DNA of 22,225 bases, taken from NCBI GenBank assembly GCA_014381485.1, contig JACNLN010000117.1, positions 1-22,225 of the forward strand, written 5' to 3'. The stretch's first letter is position 1, and every line of letters starts with the position of its first letter. This document shows positions 14,744-22,225 of this stretch, one piece after another. The DNA is from Fidelibacterota bacterium. GTDB lineage: Bacteria; Fidelibacterota; Marinisomatia; Marinisomatales; CAZVFT01. Under the pieces are notes generated by a model that was not told the DNA's origin, ran no database searches, and worked only from the letters and a program-made list of their open reading frames with translations. A program made the translations under genes and the position numbers.

Positions 14744-16842
14744 TGGAATATAGTCGCAGAAATAAATTAGACACTCCAGTTCAATATGTTAAAGGGGTGG
14801 GTCCAAAGAGAAGTGAAGTCCTTGAAAATGAAGGAGCCAAAAGTGTTTTGGATCTTCTTTATTATTTCCCAAGACGTCACCTCGACAGAACCACAGTGAC
14901 GCCAATCCGGAATCTTCAAAAGGATGCTGTGGCAACAGTCGTGGGCAAAATTGAAGCAAAGGGACTCCGTACAACCCGAAGAAAATCAAAATACTATCAG
15001 GTAATCGTCACGGATGACACAGGATTTTTGAATTGCATTTGGTTTAACGGTATTAAATATGTAGAAAAGGTATTTTGCGTGGGTGATCTGGTAGCCTTTC
15101 ACGGAAAGGTGGACTTTTACAACGGCTATCAAATTGTTCATCCAGAATACGACAAATTGGGAGATGAGGAAAAAGATCCCCTCCATACTGGAGCTGTCAT
15201 TCCTCTATATCCCTCTACCAGTGAATTGAAGTCCGTCGGGTTGGACAGTCGGGGATTCCGAAAAATTATCAAGAACGCACTTACTTTTCTTGATCAGATG
15301 GAGTATGACTGTTTACCCAAAACGATATTGGATGAAAACAAACTGATATCTCTGGGTGACGCTTTAAGGTACATTCACTATTCACAGGATATAGAGAGTC
15401 TGTCATCTGCTACAAAACGATTGAAATTCGACGAACATTTTTTCCTGCAGCTTCTTATGGCTTTAAGGAAAGTGGGAATTACTGAGGCTCAAGGGCGGAG
15501 TTTGAATAAAACTGGACCATATGTTAAACTGATATATGACTCCCTCGATTTTGAATTGACTGATGCTCAGAAGCGTGTGCTTCGGGAAATTCGAAATGAT
15601 CTTGCTGCTCCACGTGTGATGAATCGACTATTACAGGGTGATGTGGGTTCCGGGAAGACGGTTGTGGCAATTTTATCTGCAGCTATTACCGTTGAAAATG
15701 GTGTTCAGGTAGCGGTGATGGCTCCCACCGAAATCTTGGCACGTCAACATTATCAGGTGTTTAAACAATACTGTGATAAAGCTCAAATAACAACAGCAAT
15801 TCTGGTTGGTAAACAAAGGTCAAACGAACGGAAAAACATTCTCGAAGGGATTGCAAATAGCAAGATTCAGATAGTGATAGGGACACACGCCCTGATTCAG
15901 GAAAACGTCAAGTTTAAAGACCTCGGGTTTGTAGTGATTGATGAACAACAGCGGTTTGGTGTTATGCAGCGAGGGATGCTGGTAGAGAAGGGATACAATC
16001 CAGATGTGCTCATTATGACTGCAACCCCCATCCCGAGAAGTTTAGCTATCACGTACCATGGTGACATGGATCTTTCCATCATCGATGAGATGCCAAAGAA
16101 CCGCCAGCCAGTGGTGACACGGGTAATCATCGAAGAAACACTCCCAAAAGTGTACGCTTTCATCAAAGATCAATTGAACAAAGGACGCCAGTGTATTGTG
16201 GTGTATCCCTTGATTGAAGAATCGGAAAAGATCGATCTTAAGGCGGCAGTAGAAGGGTACAAAACCCTTACTAATGAAGTGTTTCCTTCTTACTCGGTGG
16301 AGTTGATTCACGGCCGGATGAATATGGAAGAGAAAGATAGCATAATGGATCGTTTCAACCGAAATGACATCCAGGTATTGGTTTCCACGACGGTTGTGGA
16401 GGTGGGAATCGATGTCCCGAATGCTACCGTAATGGTGGTTGAGAATGCGGACAGGTTCGGACTGACACAGTTACATCAGCTGAGAGGTCGAATTGGACGA
16501 GGTACTGAAAAGGGGTATTGCATTCTGGTTCAGCGGAAAATTACTTCCACTTCTAAACGAAGACTGGAGATTATTTCCCGCACGAATAACGGATTTGAAA
16601 TCTCTGATGAAGACCTTAAATTACGCGGCCCTGGTGAGTTCTTTGGCATAAAACAACACGGATATTTTAAGTGGAAAATTGCAGATCTTGTGAAAGATGG
16701 ACCCATCATTCGCCAGGCAAGAAAATCAGCTTTTGCCCTGGTTGAAAATGACCCACAGTTAAGAAAACAAGAAAATACAGAAGTAAGGAAGCGATTTTTA
16801 GAAGAATATCAGCATCTGTTGGAATTTGTAAACATTGGATAA
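14743..16842 (+). CDS. recG: ATP-dependent DNA helicase RecG
   Basis: This 699-residue superfamily 2 helicase remodels stalled replication forks and Holliday junctions. The N-terminus carries LDTPVQYVKGVGPKR and the OB-fold wedge domain (about 50-250, YYFPRRHLDR, VVGKIEAKG). Helicase motifs are Walker A GDVGSGKT (299-306), MAPTEILARQH, DEQQRFGV (400-407; most RecG have DEQHRFG), MTATPIPRSLA, VSTTVVEVGIDVPNA and QLRGRIGRG. The C-terminal region carries LKLRGPGEFFGIKQHG. The length is normal. A DUF1844 gene follows within 14 bp. Cytoplasmic, with no special link to its neighbours visible. Confidence 0.97.
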   Translation: MEYSRRNKLDTPVQYVKGVGPKRSEVLENEGAKSVLDLLYYFPRRHLDRTTVTPIRNLQKDAVATVVGKIEAKGLRTTRRKSKYYQVIVTDDTGFLNCIWFNGIKYVEKVFCVGDLVAFHGKVDFYNGYQIVHPEYDKLGDEEKDPLHTGAVIPLYPSTSELKSVGLDSRGFRKIIKNALTFLDQMEYDCLPKTILDENKLISLGDALRYIHYSQDIESLSSATKRLKFDEHFFLQLLMALRKVGITEAQGRSLNKTGPYVKLIYDSLDFELTDAQKRVLREIRNDLAAPRVMNRLLQGDVGSGKTVVAILSAAITVENGVQVAVMAPTEILARQHYQVFKQYCDKAQITTAILVGKQRSNERKNILEGIANSKIQIVIGTHALIQENVKFKDLGFVVIDEQQRFGVMQRGMLVEKGYNPDVLIMTATPIPRSLAITYHGDMDLSIIDEMPKNRQPVVTRVIIEETLPKVYAFIKDQLNKGRQCIVVYPLIEESEKIDLKAAVEGYKTLTNEVFPSYSVELIHGRMNMEEKDSIMDRFNRNDIQVLVSTTVVEVGIDVPNATVMVVENADRFGLTQLHQLRGRIGRGTEKGYCILVQRKITSTSKRRLEIISRTNNGFEISDEDLKLRGPGEFFGIKQHGYFKWKIADLVKDGPIIRQARKSAFALVENDPQLRKQENTEVRKRFLEEYQHLLEFVNIG

Positions 16843-16856
16843 GGAGTAACCAAGAT

Positions 16857-17201
16857 ATGACATATGATAATACTGATAAACATACTCAATTATTTTTAGG
16901 ACTTGTTACTTCGTTAAGTACCCAAGCGTGGATACAGCTTGGCAAATTAAAAAATCCTATGACAGATAAACTTGAGCGCGATATCGAAGCAGCTTCTGTA
17001 ACAATTGATATGCTTGATATGCTCAAAGTTAAGATGACCGGGAATCTTTCTGAGGAGGAAGATCGTCTTTTGAGCAGCACGGTTAGCGATTTGAAGATAA
17101 ATTATGTAGAAGAACGGGATAAGCCCGAGCCGGAGGAGGAAGAACCTGCGGTCGAAAAAAAGGAGAAAGAAGGTGAGGATTCCAAAAACAAATCTGAATA
17201 G
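16857..17201 (+). CDS. DUF1844 domain protein
   Basis: This 114-residue cytoplasmic protein carries the short DUF1844 helical domain at about 8-85 (QLFLGLVTSLSTQAWIQLGK, DIEAASVTIDMLDMLKVKM, LSEEEDRLLSSTVSDLKINY). A highly charged, probably disordered tail (about 86-114, Glu/Lys/Pro-rich) follows. The family is widespread in FCB bacteria and other groups and has no established function. AAGGAG precedes the start. It sits between recG and the DUF2723 gene with gaps of 14 and 9 bp, so the three are likely one transcript. Confidence 0.85.
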   Translation: MTYDNTDKHTQLFLGLVTSLSTQAWIQLGKLKNPMTDKLERDIEAASVTIDMLDMLKVKMTGNLSEEEDRLLSSTVSDLKINYVEERDKPEPEEEEPAVEKKEKEGEDSKNKSE

Positions 17202-17210
17202 AAGGTAAGT

Positions 17211-19931
17211 ATGTCTCCAAAGAAATTAAACCGTATTTTAGCAGCTGTTGTCTTTATCATTAGTTTTATTGTCTACTTTGACACAATGGCTCCGACAGTT
17301 TCTTTCTGGGATTGTGGGGAGTTTATTGCTACCTCATATACACTTGGAGTACCTCATCCTCCTGGAAGCCCACTGTATCTGATTATTGGGCGAATCTTTT
17401 CAATGATTCCCTTTGGCGATGATATCGCTTTTCGTGTCAATCTCATTTCTCCCATCGTTACTTCCTTCACTGTGATGTTTCTTTACCTGATTATCGTTCA
17501 ATTTTTTGTTCACGTCAGGGGAGCTATTTCGACAACAAGAGATAAGTTAACAGTGTTTGGTTCTGCTCTTGTGGGATCCCTTACCTTCGCATTTTCAGAC
17601 AGTCTATGGTTTAACGCAGTGGAGGCAGAAGTGTATTCTGTGAGTACCTTCTTCACAGCGATTGTTGTCTGGTTGATATTACTCTGGGCAGAACGATCGG
17701 AAAAACCCGGAAATGAGAGGTATGTTTTACTTATCAGTTACATGCTGGGACTGGCAGCGGGCATACACCTTTTAAATCTCCTTGCTATTCCATTTATGGC
17801 TCTTATCGTCTATTTCAAAAAGAGAGAATTTTCCTGGCCATCATTTTTCGCAGTGGCAGGTATCTCATTTGTAATTTTTCTTGTAATCTACAAAGGTGTA
17901 ATTAAGGGCTTACCCAAACTTGCCCTTAAAGTTGGGTTTTCAGGAATCGCTGTTTTACTGCTCGTCCTTCTTATTGGAACAGCCATAGTAATTGTAAAAA
18001 AGCATCATCTCTGGTCGTTAATTTTTGCCTCACTGGTATTGATCATTGTGGGATATTCCACGTACACAATGATCTATATCCGATCAAATCAGAATCCTTC
18101 TATTGATGAGAATAATCCAGAAACAGTAAAAGCATTCATCAATTACACAGAGCGAGTACAGTATGGTTCAATTACGTTGTTACCAAGGAAATTTAACAAA
18201 CTTCCACCTATGCACGAGGTAGTCGGTTCTCCCAAAAGGGGGCGTAACTATTCCGATACTCAAAAAAATACGTACCGATTTTATGAGTTTGATAAACAGT
18301 TAAAATTTCTCTGGAATTATCAGATTGTCAAAATGTACCTCAGGTATTTCCTGTGGCAGTTTGTGGGTAAAGGTCCAGCGGATGAAAAATTTGTGAGCAG
18401 TTTTGGAGCAAAACCGAAGCGAAATGAAGATGGTGTTTACTGGTTTCAATTTGGTCTTCCTCTCGCGTTTTTTCTGGGAATTTTCGGTATGGTTCACCAT
18501 TTTAAGAAGGATTGGGCTCATGCCTTTTCTGTGTTAGCCCTCATTTTGTTAACGGGTGTTGCCATTGTACTGTATTTAAATCAGGACAATCCTCAGCCAA
18601 GAGAGCGGGATTATGTTTTTACGGGGAGCTTCCTGGCTTTTGCCATCTGGATTGCTTTCGGAGCAGGGGCTATTCTGGATCGAGTTGTAAAGTACTGCAA
18701 AGAGAAGGATTTTGTAAATCATGCTCTATACGCAACTATTGTAGTCCAAATGATTCTGGTACCAGGAGTAATGGCTTTTTCAAATCATCATTCTCACAAT
18801 CGCTCAGGAAATTATGTGGCTTGGGATTATTCATACAATATTTTGCAGACCTGTGAACCAAATTCCATCATCTTTACTAATGGCGATAATGATACTTTCC
18901 CACTCTGGTATCTCCAGGAAGTAGAGGGTGTCCGAAAAGATGTGACGGTAGCCAATCTGAGTTTGCTGAATACGGATTGGTACATCAGACAACTTCGAGA
19001 TTCCCGTCCGAAAGGCGAGCGATTTATTAACCTCACGGATTCTCAAATTTCAGGTGTTCAACCCATAGGCAAGAATCCAGCAACTAAAAAAGCATTGTTT
19101 TTACAAGTTAGCCAGTGGAAAACGACTCCTGTTACCATTCCCGTCAAAGATGACCCTCTCAATAACGAGGGTAAGATAAGTTGGGAATTAAAACCAACCT
19201 TTGGGAAAAATGGAATAAGGGTTCAGGATTTGATGATCTTTCACATCATTAAAGAAAGTAAATGGCGTTATCCGATATACTTTGCTGTAACTGTTTCGCA
19301 CAGTAATAAGATTCGTCTGGATAAGTATCTTGATATGGAAGGATTAGCATTTCGTTTGAAATCTCACAAAACGGGAAAACTGATTGATTACGACAATTTA
19401 AAGACAAATCTATTGGAAAAATATCAATATAGAAATCTAAATAACCCTGAAGTGTATTATAATCCCAACATAATAAAATTGCTCCAGAATTATCGTTCGG
19501 CTTTTCTTCAGTTGGCGGATGATGATCTGAGGAGAATCCAGAAAAAAAGGAAAAAAGAGCCATTGCTATCGGATGATGAGCTGGAGAGACTTCAACAAGA
19601 GGCTTTAGCCACTCTGGATTCCCTGAGTATCCGGATACCTGAGGAGGTGATTCCTAAAACAAGCTACGATATGGATTTTCATTTAGGTCGCATTTATCTT
19701 GGTTTAGGTGATTTTGAAAAAAGTTTGAGTATCTATGAGAACTTGTACTATAAAAATCCTGGACGACCTGAGATTGTTGGTATGTTGTTAAAAGTATACG
19801 AAGAACTTGAGGATTGGGATAAAGCTATTTCTGTTGTAAATAATTGGTTGGGAAAAAACCCTGATGATCCTATTGCCGAAGACTTATTAAAGGAATATCA
19901 GAGTAAAAAAGCGGATACAACTGGTTTATAA
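17211..19931 (+). CDS. DUF2723 multi-pass membrane protein with C-terminal TPR-like repeats
   Basis: This 906-residue protein has about 12 predicted membrane helices in residues 8-520. Family signatures are PTVSFWDCGEFIATSYTLG (29-47), HPPGSPLYL, SLWFNAVEAEVYS, GIHLLNLL, QPRERDYVFTGSF and a soluble part beginning FTNGDNDTFPLWYLQEVEG. The acidic WDxGE in the first outside loop and the overall topology recall GT-C glycosyltransferases that use lipid-linked sugars. A role in envelope or protein glycosylation is therefore an inference, not established. Residues about 815-900 look like two TPR-type helical repeats (DFHLGRIYLGLGDFEKSL, AISVVNNWLGKNPDDP). It ends the recG-DUF1844-DUF2723 run and faces the minus-strand operon. 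Confidence 0.88.
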   Translation: MSPKKLNRILAAVVFIISFIVYFDTMAPTVSFWDCGEFIATSYTLGVPHPPGSPLYLIIGRIFSMIPFGDDIAFRVNLISPIVTSFTVMFLYLIIVQFFVHVRGAISTTRDKLTVFGSALVGSLTFAFSDSLWFNAVEAEVYSVSTFFTAIVVWLILLWAERSEKPGNERYVLLISYMLGLAAGIHLLNLLAIPFMALIVYFKKREFSWPSFFAVAGISFVIFLVIYKGVIKGLPKLALKVGFSGIAVLLLVLLIGTAIVIVKKHHLWSLIFASLVLIIVGYSTYTMIYIRSNQNPSIDENNPETVKAFINYTERVQYGSITLLPRKFNKLPPMHEVVGSPKRGRNYSDTQKNTYRFYEFDKQLKFLWNYQIVKMYLRYFLWQFVGKGPADEKFVSSFGAKPKRNEDGVYWFQFGLPLAFFLGIFGMVHHFKKDWAHAFSVLALILLTGVAIVLYLNQDNPQPRERDYVFTGSFLAFAIWIAFGAGAILDRVVKYCKEKDFVNHALYATIVVQMILVPGVMAFSNHHSHNRSGNYVAWDYSYNILQTCEPNSIIFTNGDNDTFPLWYLQEVEGVRKDVTVANLSLLNTDWYIRQLRDSRPKGERFINLTDSQISGVQPIGKNPATKKALFLQVSQWKTTPVTIPVKDDPLNNEGKISWELKPTFGKNGIRVQDLMIFHIIKESKWRYPIYFAVTVSHSNKIRLDKYLDMEGLAFRLKSHKTGKLIDYDNLKTNLLEKYQYRNLNNPEVYYNPNIIKLLQNYRSAFLQLADDDLRRIQKKRKKEPLLSDDELERLQQEALATLDSLSIRIPEEVIPKTSYDMDFHLGRIYLGLGDFEKSLSIYENLYYKNPGRPEIVGMLLKVYEELEDWDKAISVVNNWLGKNPDDPIAEDLLKEYQSKKADTTGL

Positions 19932-20238
19932 TTGCGGAGTAGGTCATTCAGTCAGGTCAGGGAGGAAATGTCAACTCTCATCATTTCTTTGAGAAATAAA
20001 CACTTTAAACATCTGAGATAGAATCCATTCGCTAAAGAACCTAACTCTCTTCCTGCTGAGAAATGGAAAAGAGTGAAAGTGGGATGTGCAGGTGGAAAAA
20101 ACAGGTGGTGAAATGTACTGTGTACTAATCAATGATGTTTTGACAAAGGTGTATTTTTCAATCTGACTAAAGAATTGAATAATAATCAAAAAGGGGTTCA
20201 GTAGAACCCCTTATATTCAGCAAAAGATCTTCTTGGAA
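19932..20238. other. convergent intergenic region
   Basis: This 307-bp gap lies between the end of the DUF2723 gene and the end of the minus-strand operon. It holds a small hairpin at 19983-19997 (ATTTCT-TTG-AGAAAT) and the strong hairpin at 20191-20212. A GGAGG directly followed by an ATG (19969) opens only a 17-codon frame with poor spacing. I see no RNA gene here. Confidence 0.6.
20191..20212 (-). terminator. intrinsic terminator of the minus-strand operon
   Basis: AAGGGGTTC (20191-20199) pairs exactly with GAACCCCTT (20204-20212) around a 4-base loop. Read on the minus strand, the stem runs into a T-rich tract (complement of the A-run at about 20186-20192), the classic intrinsic form, 27 bp past the last minus-strand stop codon. 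It may also stop + strand transcripts from the DUF2723 gene, though with a weaker T tract (TTATATT). Confidence 0.85.
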
Positions 20239-20727
20239 TTATTCCTTCTTTGGCATTCGAGCGTTTATATCCTCAATATCATCTTCAGCCGTTCGGAGGC
20301 GTTCATCCAAGTCGGCAATGTCACGGTGGCTCCTTCGTTTAAAGGATTTAAACTGTGATTCAAACTGTTCCGCATTTTCTTCCAATTTCTTAAACCTCGC
20401 CTCTGCAAAACGCTCGTGATCTTCCAAGTTCAACTGGACAGTCTCAATGTCCCTAGATAATGAATCGGACACATCGTTAATAAGCTGAGTATTAGCTACA
20501 ATATCTTGTTTAGCTTTTTTAAGATGTTTGCCTCTTCCAATAAATTTAAGATTTAAAACCCTTAAGTCTTCCCGGAATTCGCTATTAACCTCATCAACAT
20601 GTTTTAACTGTAGATGTTCCATTTCATCCATTCTAGCAAACATTTTGTCCATGCTAACCTTATAATAAATAGCTGCGGCAACACAGGCAATAACGATCAA
20701 AATTAGGATTTTATCTCTTGTTTCCAT
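20239..20727 (-). CDS. membrane-anchored coiled-coil protein, unknown function
   Basis: I do not recognise a named family. The 162-residue product has one N-terminal membrane helix (about 7-23, ILILIVIACVAAAIYY) preceded by a short charged start. Almost everything after it is highly charged heptad-patterned helix (about 28-155, with MDEMEHLQLKHVDEV, DLEERL-like segments and DDIEDINARM near the end). It is probably an inner-membrane-anchored rod that oligomerises. The start is supported by GGGAG upstream on the minus strand. It follows the other small coiled-coil gene after 11 bp, so they form one operon that ends at the hairpin at 20191-20212. Confidence 0.75.
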   Translation of the reverse strand: METRDKILILIVIACVAAAIYYKVSMDKMFARMDEMEHLQLKHVDEVNSEFREDLRVLNLKFIGRGKHLKKAKQDIVANTQLINDVSDSLSRDIETVQLNLEDHERFAEARFKKLEENAEQFESQFKSFKRRSHRDIADLDERLRTAEDDIEDINARMPKKE

Positions 20728-20738
20728 CTTTACTCCCT

Positions 20739-21065
20739 TTATTTTTTATCTATTTTCTCAAGTCTTTTTTCCCATTCGCTCAATTCTCTTGGAGGAACAG
20801 TTTCCTCCTCAACTTGATCAGGGGTTCCAAATTCCCCTGATTTTATCTTATCCAACAACTCTTCTTTCTTTTCTGTATTTGCCTTTAAACAATCCATCAA
20901 CTCCTTAACTTCATTATTAAACTCACTGATGGTATGTTCCAATCGCAAAATTAATTCATCTAGCAAGACTGTTCCATATGATTCGTTAATCCCATCGAGG
21001 AGACCATCCAATTTTTCTGATAAATAGGATACTCTCACATCGGGACTGTTAAAATCAATTGACAT
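20739..21065 (-). CDS. small soluble helical/coiled-coil protein, unknown function
   Basis: No family is recognised. The 108-residue, strongly acidic product has no signal peptide or membrane segment. It appears to be a long helix with coiled-coil character (about 10-78, VSYLSEKLDGLLDGINESY, LILRLEHTISEFNNEVKELM), a break at GEFGTPDQVEEETVPP and a short C-terminal helix (ELSEWEKRLEKI). AGGAG 8 bases before the ATG (minus strand) supports the start. It is the first gene of a two-gene minus-strand operon with a membrane-anchored coiled-coil protein, so the two may interact. Confidence 0.72.
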   Translation of the reverse strand: MSIDFNSPDVRVSYLSEKLDGLLDGINESYGTVLLDELILRLEHTISEFNNEVKELMDCLKANTEKKEELLDKIKSGEFGTPDQVEEETVPPRELSEWEKRLEKIDKK

Positions 21066-21473
21066 GATATTTCTCCTAATAATACTAAGTGATCGGACGA
21101 TTAATATAGAGTTTTATTCCATTAAAAAAAAATGAAAATCATCTTTTCACTAAGAAAATTATCGTGAATCCATCAAATATGTTATAAATAACTTAATACA
21201 ATATCAATTAAATTTTCTATAATTAAGTAATCATTCAGTGACGGCTGGGTGACATTCTGGGTGAGTAGTGGGGTGGAGAATCGTAATGTAGTGAAGATAA
21301 TAAGAAATTTACTCCTTCAGGTAGACTGGTTCGATGAAAACTTTCACTTTAATAACATCAAATGCTACATTCCATAAGGTAAAAAAATCTTTTTTATAAA
21401 TAAAACTTGACACTTATTGTAAAGAGTACTATAATAAAAGAGAGCCCTAAACAAATTAAGAGGAGAAAAAGAT
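21066..21473. other. divergent intergenic region
   Basis: This 408-bp region separates the minus-strand coiled-coil operon from the + strand Glu-rich protein gene. The + side carries a consensus promoter (separate entry). On the minus side I see only weak candidates, such as TATAAC (complement of 21181-21186) with TTGATA (complement of 21202-21207) at a poor 15-bp spacing. A G-rich patch (GGG at 21246, GGG at 21259, GGGG at 21270, GG at 21275) stands out from otherwise very AT-rich DNA. Confidence 0.55.
21407..21435 (+). promoter_or_regulatory. consensus sigma70 promoter
   Basis: TTGACA (21407-21412) and TATAAT (21430-21435) match the sigma70 consensus exactly, with an ideal 17-bp spacer. 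Transcription would start near 21442, about 32 bases before the ATG at 21474. This predicts strong constitutive expression of the downstream exported protein and shows that this genome uses ordinary sigma70 boxes. Confidence 0.88.
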
Positions 21474-22225
21474 ATGAAACACCTTGAAAAATACAATCCG
21501 ATCATTTTTATGTTAGTTATTTCCTTGGCTTTCTTTCCCCTTTTAGCCCAAGAGGAAACAGAAGAGGCAGAAGAGTCTTTAGAGTCTTTATTAGAAACTG
21601 TGTTAGAAGAAGAGCAGGAAATAGAAGCAGAAGAGGCAGTAGAGGAAGACATAGAAACTTTATTAGAAGCCGAAACTGAAGAGGAAGTTGAGGAAGCTGC
21701 AGAATTAATAGAAGAAGCCATAATGGAAGAAGAAGTAATGGAAGAGGAAATTGTTGAAGAAGAGTTCGCTGTCAGTCCTCTTGCAGGTTTTACAGTAGGA
21801 TTAAATATTGGCTATCCGATCATTACAGGCGAATATTTAAAAAATACCGAGACAACAGGACCAAACATTGGAATAATTGTTGGTACTCCCTATGGATTTC
21901 CTTTGGGACCCTTTACTATCGGTGTAGGAGCAGAAATCCTAACTTATAGCTGGGGTGAACACTATTCTGGCATGGCACTTCTTGGTACCGTGAATACTGC
22001 TTTAAATAATTTACTTCCTTTTAAATTGCCTGGCATTTTATCCATCCAGGTCGGTGGTGGTTACTTCGGTGCTGGATTAGGGACAACAATTGGAGGTTCA
22101 TTTGATTATCAAGTACCAAACATGCCTCTGTTTATTAAAGCATATGGAAGAGGCAATGCCACAACAGCTGCAGGAGGTGATGATATAGCAGATAAACCAA
22201 CAGGCTGGATTAATCTTGGTGCTAT
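21474..22225 (+). CDS. exported protein with Glu-rich segment and probable outer-membrane beta-barrel, 3' truncated by the window
   Basis: The frame is open from the ATG at 21474 to the window end (250 codons, no stop). AGAGGAG at 21460-21465 supports the start. Residues 1-25 are a signal peptide ending PLLA, cleaved before QEE. Residues 27-97 are extremely acidic: 37 Glu, one Asp, no Lys or Arg, with spaced Leu/Ile/Val suggesting an acidic helix. From about 98 the sequence changes to Gly-rich, alternating hydrophobic/aromatic strands (FTVGLNIGYPIITGEY, GPFTIGVGAEILTYSWGEHY, LSIQVGGGYFGAGLG), as in outer-membrane beta-barrels. No family is recognised. A near-consensus promoter implies abundance. 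The antisense Ser-rich frame over this gene is a by-product of its GAA/GAG codons. Confidence 0.82.
   Translation, partial: MKHLEKYNPIIFMLVISLAFFPLLAQEETEEAEESLESLLETVLEEEQEIEAEEAVEEDIETLLEAETEEEVEEAAELIEEAIMEEEVMEEEIVEEEFAVSPLAGFTVGLNIGYPIITGEYLKNTETTGPNIGIIVGTPYGFPLGPFTIGVGAEILTYSWGEHYSGMALLGTVNTALNNLLPFKLPGILSIQVGGGYFGAGLGTTIGGSFDYQVPNMPLFIKAYGRGNATTAAGGDDIADKPTGWINLGA

Noticed and set aside
15940..15966. RecG DEQQRFG instead of the usual DEQHRFG as a defect
   Set aside because: The DE pair essential for ATP hydrolysis is intact and all other helicase motifs are normal, so a conservative His-to-Gln change is not evidence of lost function.
18512..18856. 114-codon + frame inside the DUF2723 gene
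   Set aside because: It lies in an alternative frame within a well-supported membrane protein gene and shows no independent features.
20140..20166. TTGACA at 20140-20145 as a promoter
   Set aside because: No acceptable -10 box at 16-18 bp, and the following sequence is a terminator and the end of convergent genes.
21365..21721. Ser-rich minus-strand frame of 118 codons
   Set aside because: It is the antisense reading of the GAA/GAG-rich acidic segment and the promoter of the + strand gene. The + frame has a signal peptide, ribosome site and promoter; this one has none.

Overview
The window is AT-rich bacterial chromosome. Its first third (about 1-6600) is a compact, complete-looking bacterial microcompartment (BMC) operon. 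The rest is mostly housekeeping and envelope genes. Consensus sigma70-type promoters (TTGACA-N17-TAATAT, TTGACA-N17-TATAAT), clear Shine-Dalgarno sequences before most genes, occasional GTG/TTG starts, and DUF2723, DUF1844 and DUF4139 proteins suggest a Gram-negative member of the FCB-related candidate phyla (Marinimicrobia, KSB1 or Calditrichota-like) rather than a true Bacteroidetes. The phylum is inferred and uncertain.

1-6591, BMC operon, all on the + strand: a SorC-family DeoR-like regulator behind its own promoter and palindromic operators; a fused ribose-5-phosphate isomerase B / deoxyribose-phosphate aldolase; a tandem-domain shell trimer (BMC-T); the main shell hexamer (BMC-H); a vertex pentamer (BMC-P); a CoA-acylating aldehyde dehydrogenase with an N-terminal encapsulation-type helix; a second BMC-T; and two more BMC-P. 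This matches the type called sugar-phosphate-utilising (SPU) in BMC surveys, and the shell genes resemble the Haliangium ochraceum shell set. The likely core chemistry is deoxyribose-5-phosphate -> glyceraldehyde-3-phosphate + acetaldehyde, then acetaldehyde -> acetyl-CoA inside the shell. The usual recycling enzymes (phosphotransacylase, alcohol dehydrogenase) are not in the window.

6592-7121: a non-coding stretch with a dense cluster of perfect hairpins, several enclosed by a longer-range 9-bp stem. It looks like a REP/MITE-like mobile repeat or a structured RNA.

7122-19931, + strand: an rRNA uracil methyltransferase (RlmD type); an MthK-like K+ channel followed by a stand-alone cyclic-nucleotide-binding protein; valyl-tRNA synthetase overlapping an exported DUF4139 protein; then RecG, a DUF1844 protein and a large DUF2723 membrane protein with C-terminal TPR-like repeats.

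19932-22225: a convergent terminator; a minus-strand pair of small coiled-coil proteins (one membrane-anchored); and, divergently, a consensus promoter driving a secreted protein with a Glu-rich segment followed by a Gly/aromatic-rich, probably beta-barrel domain. That last gene is cut off by the window end.
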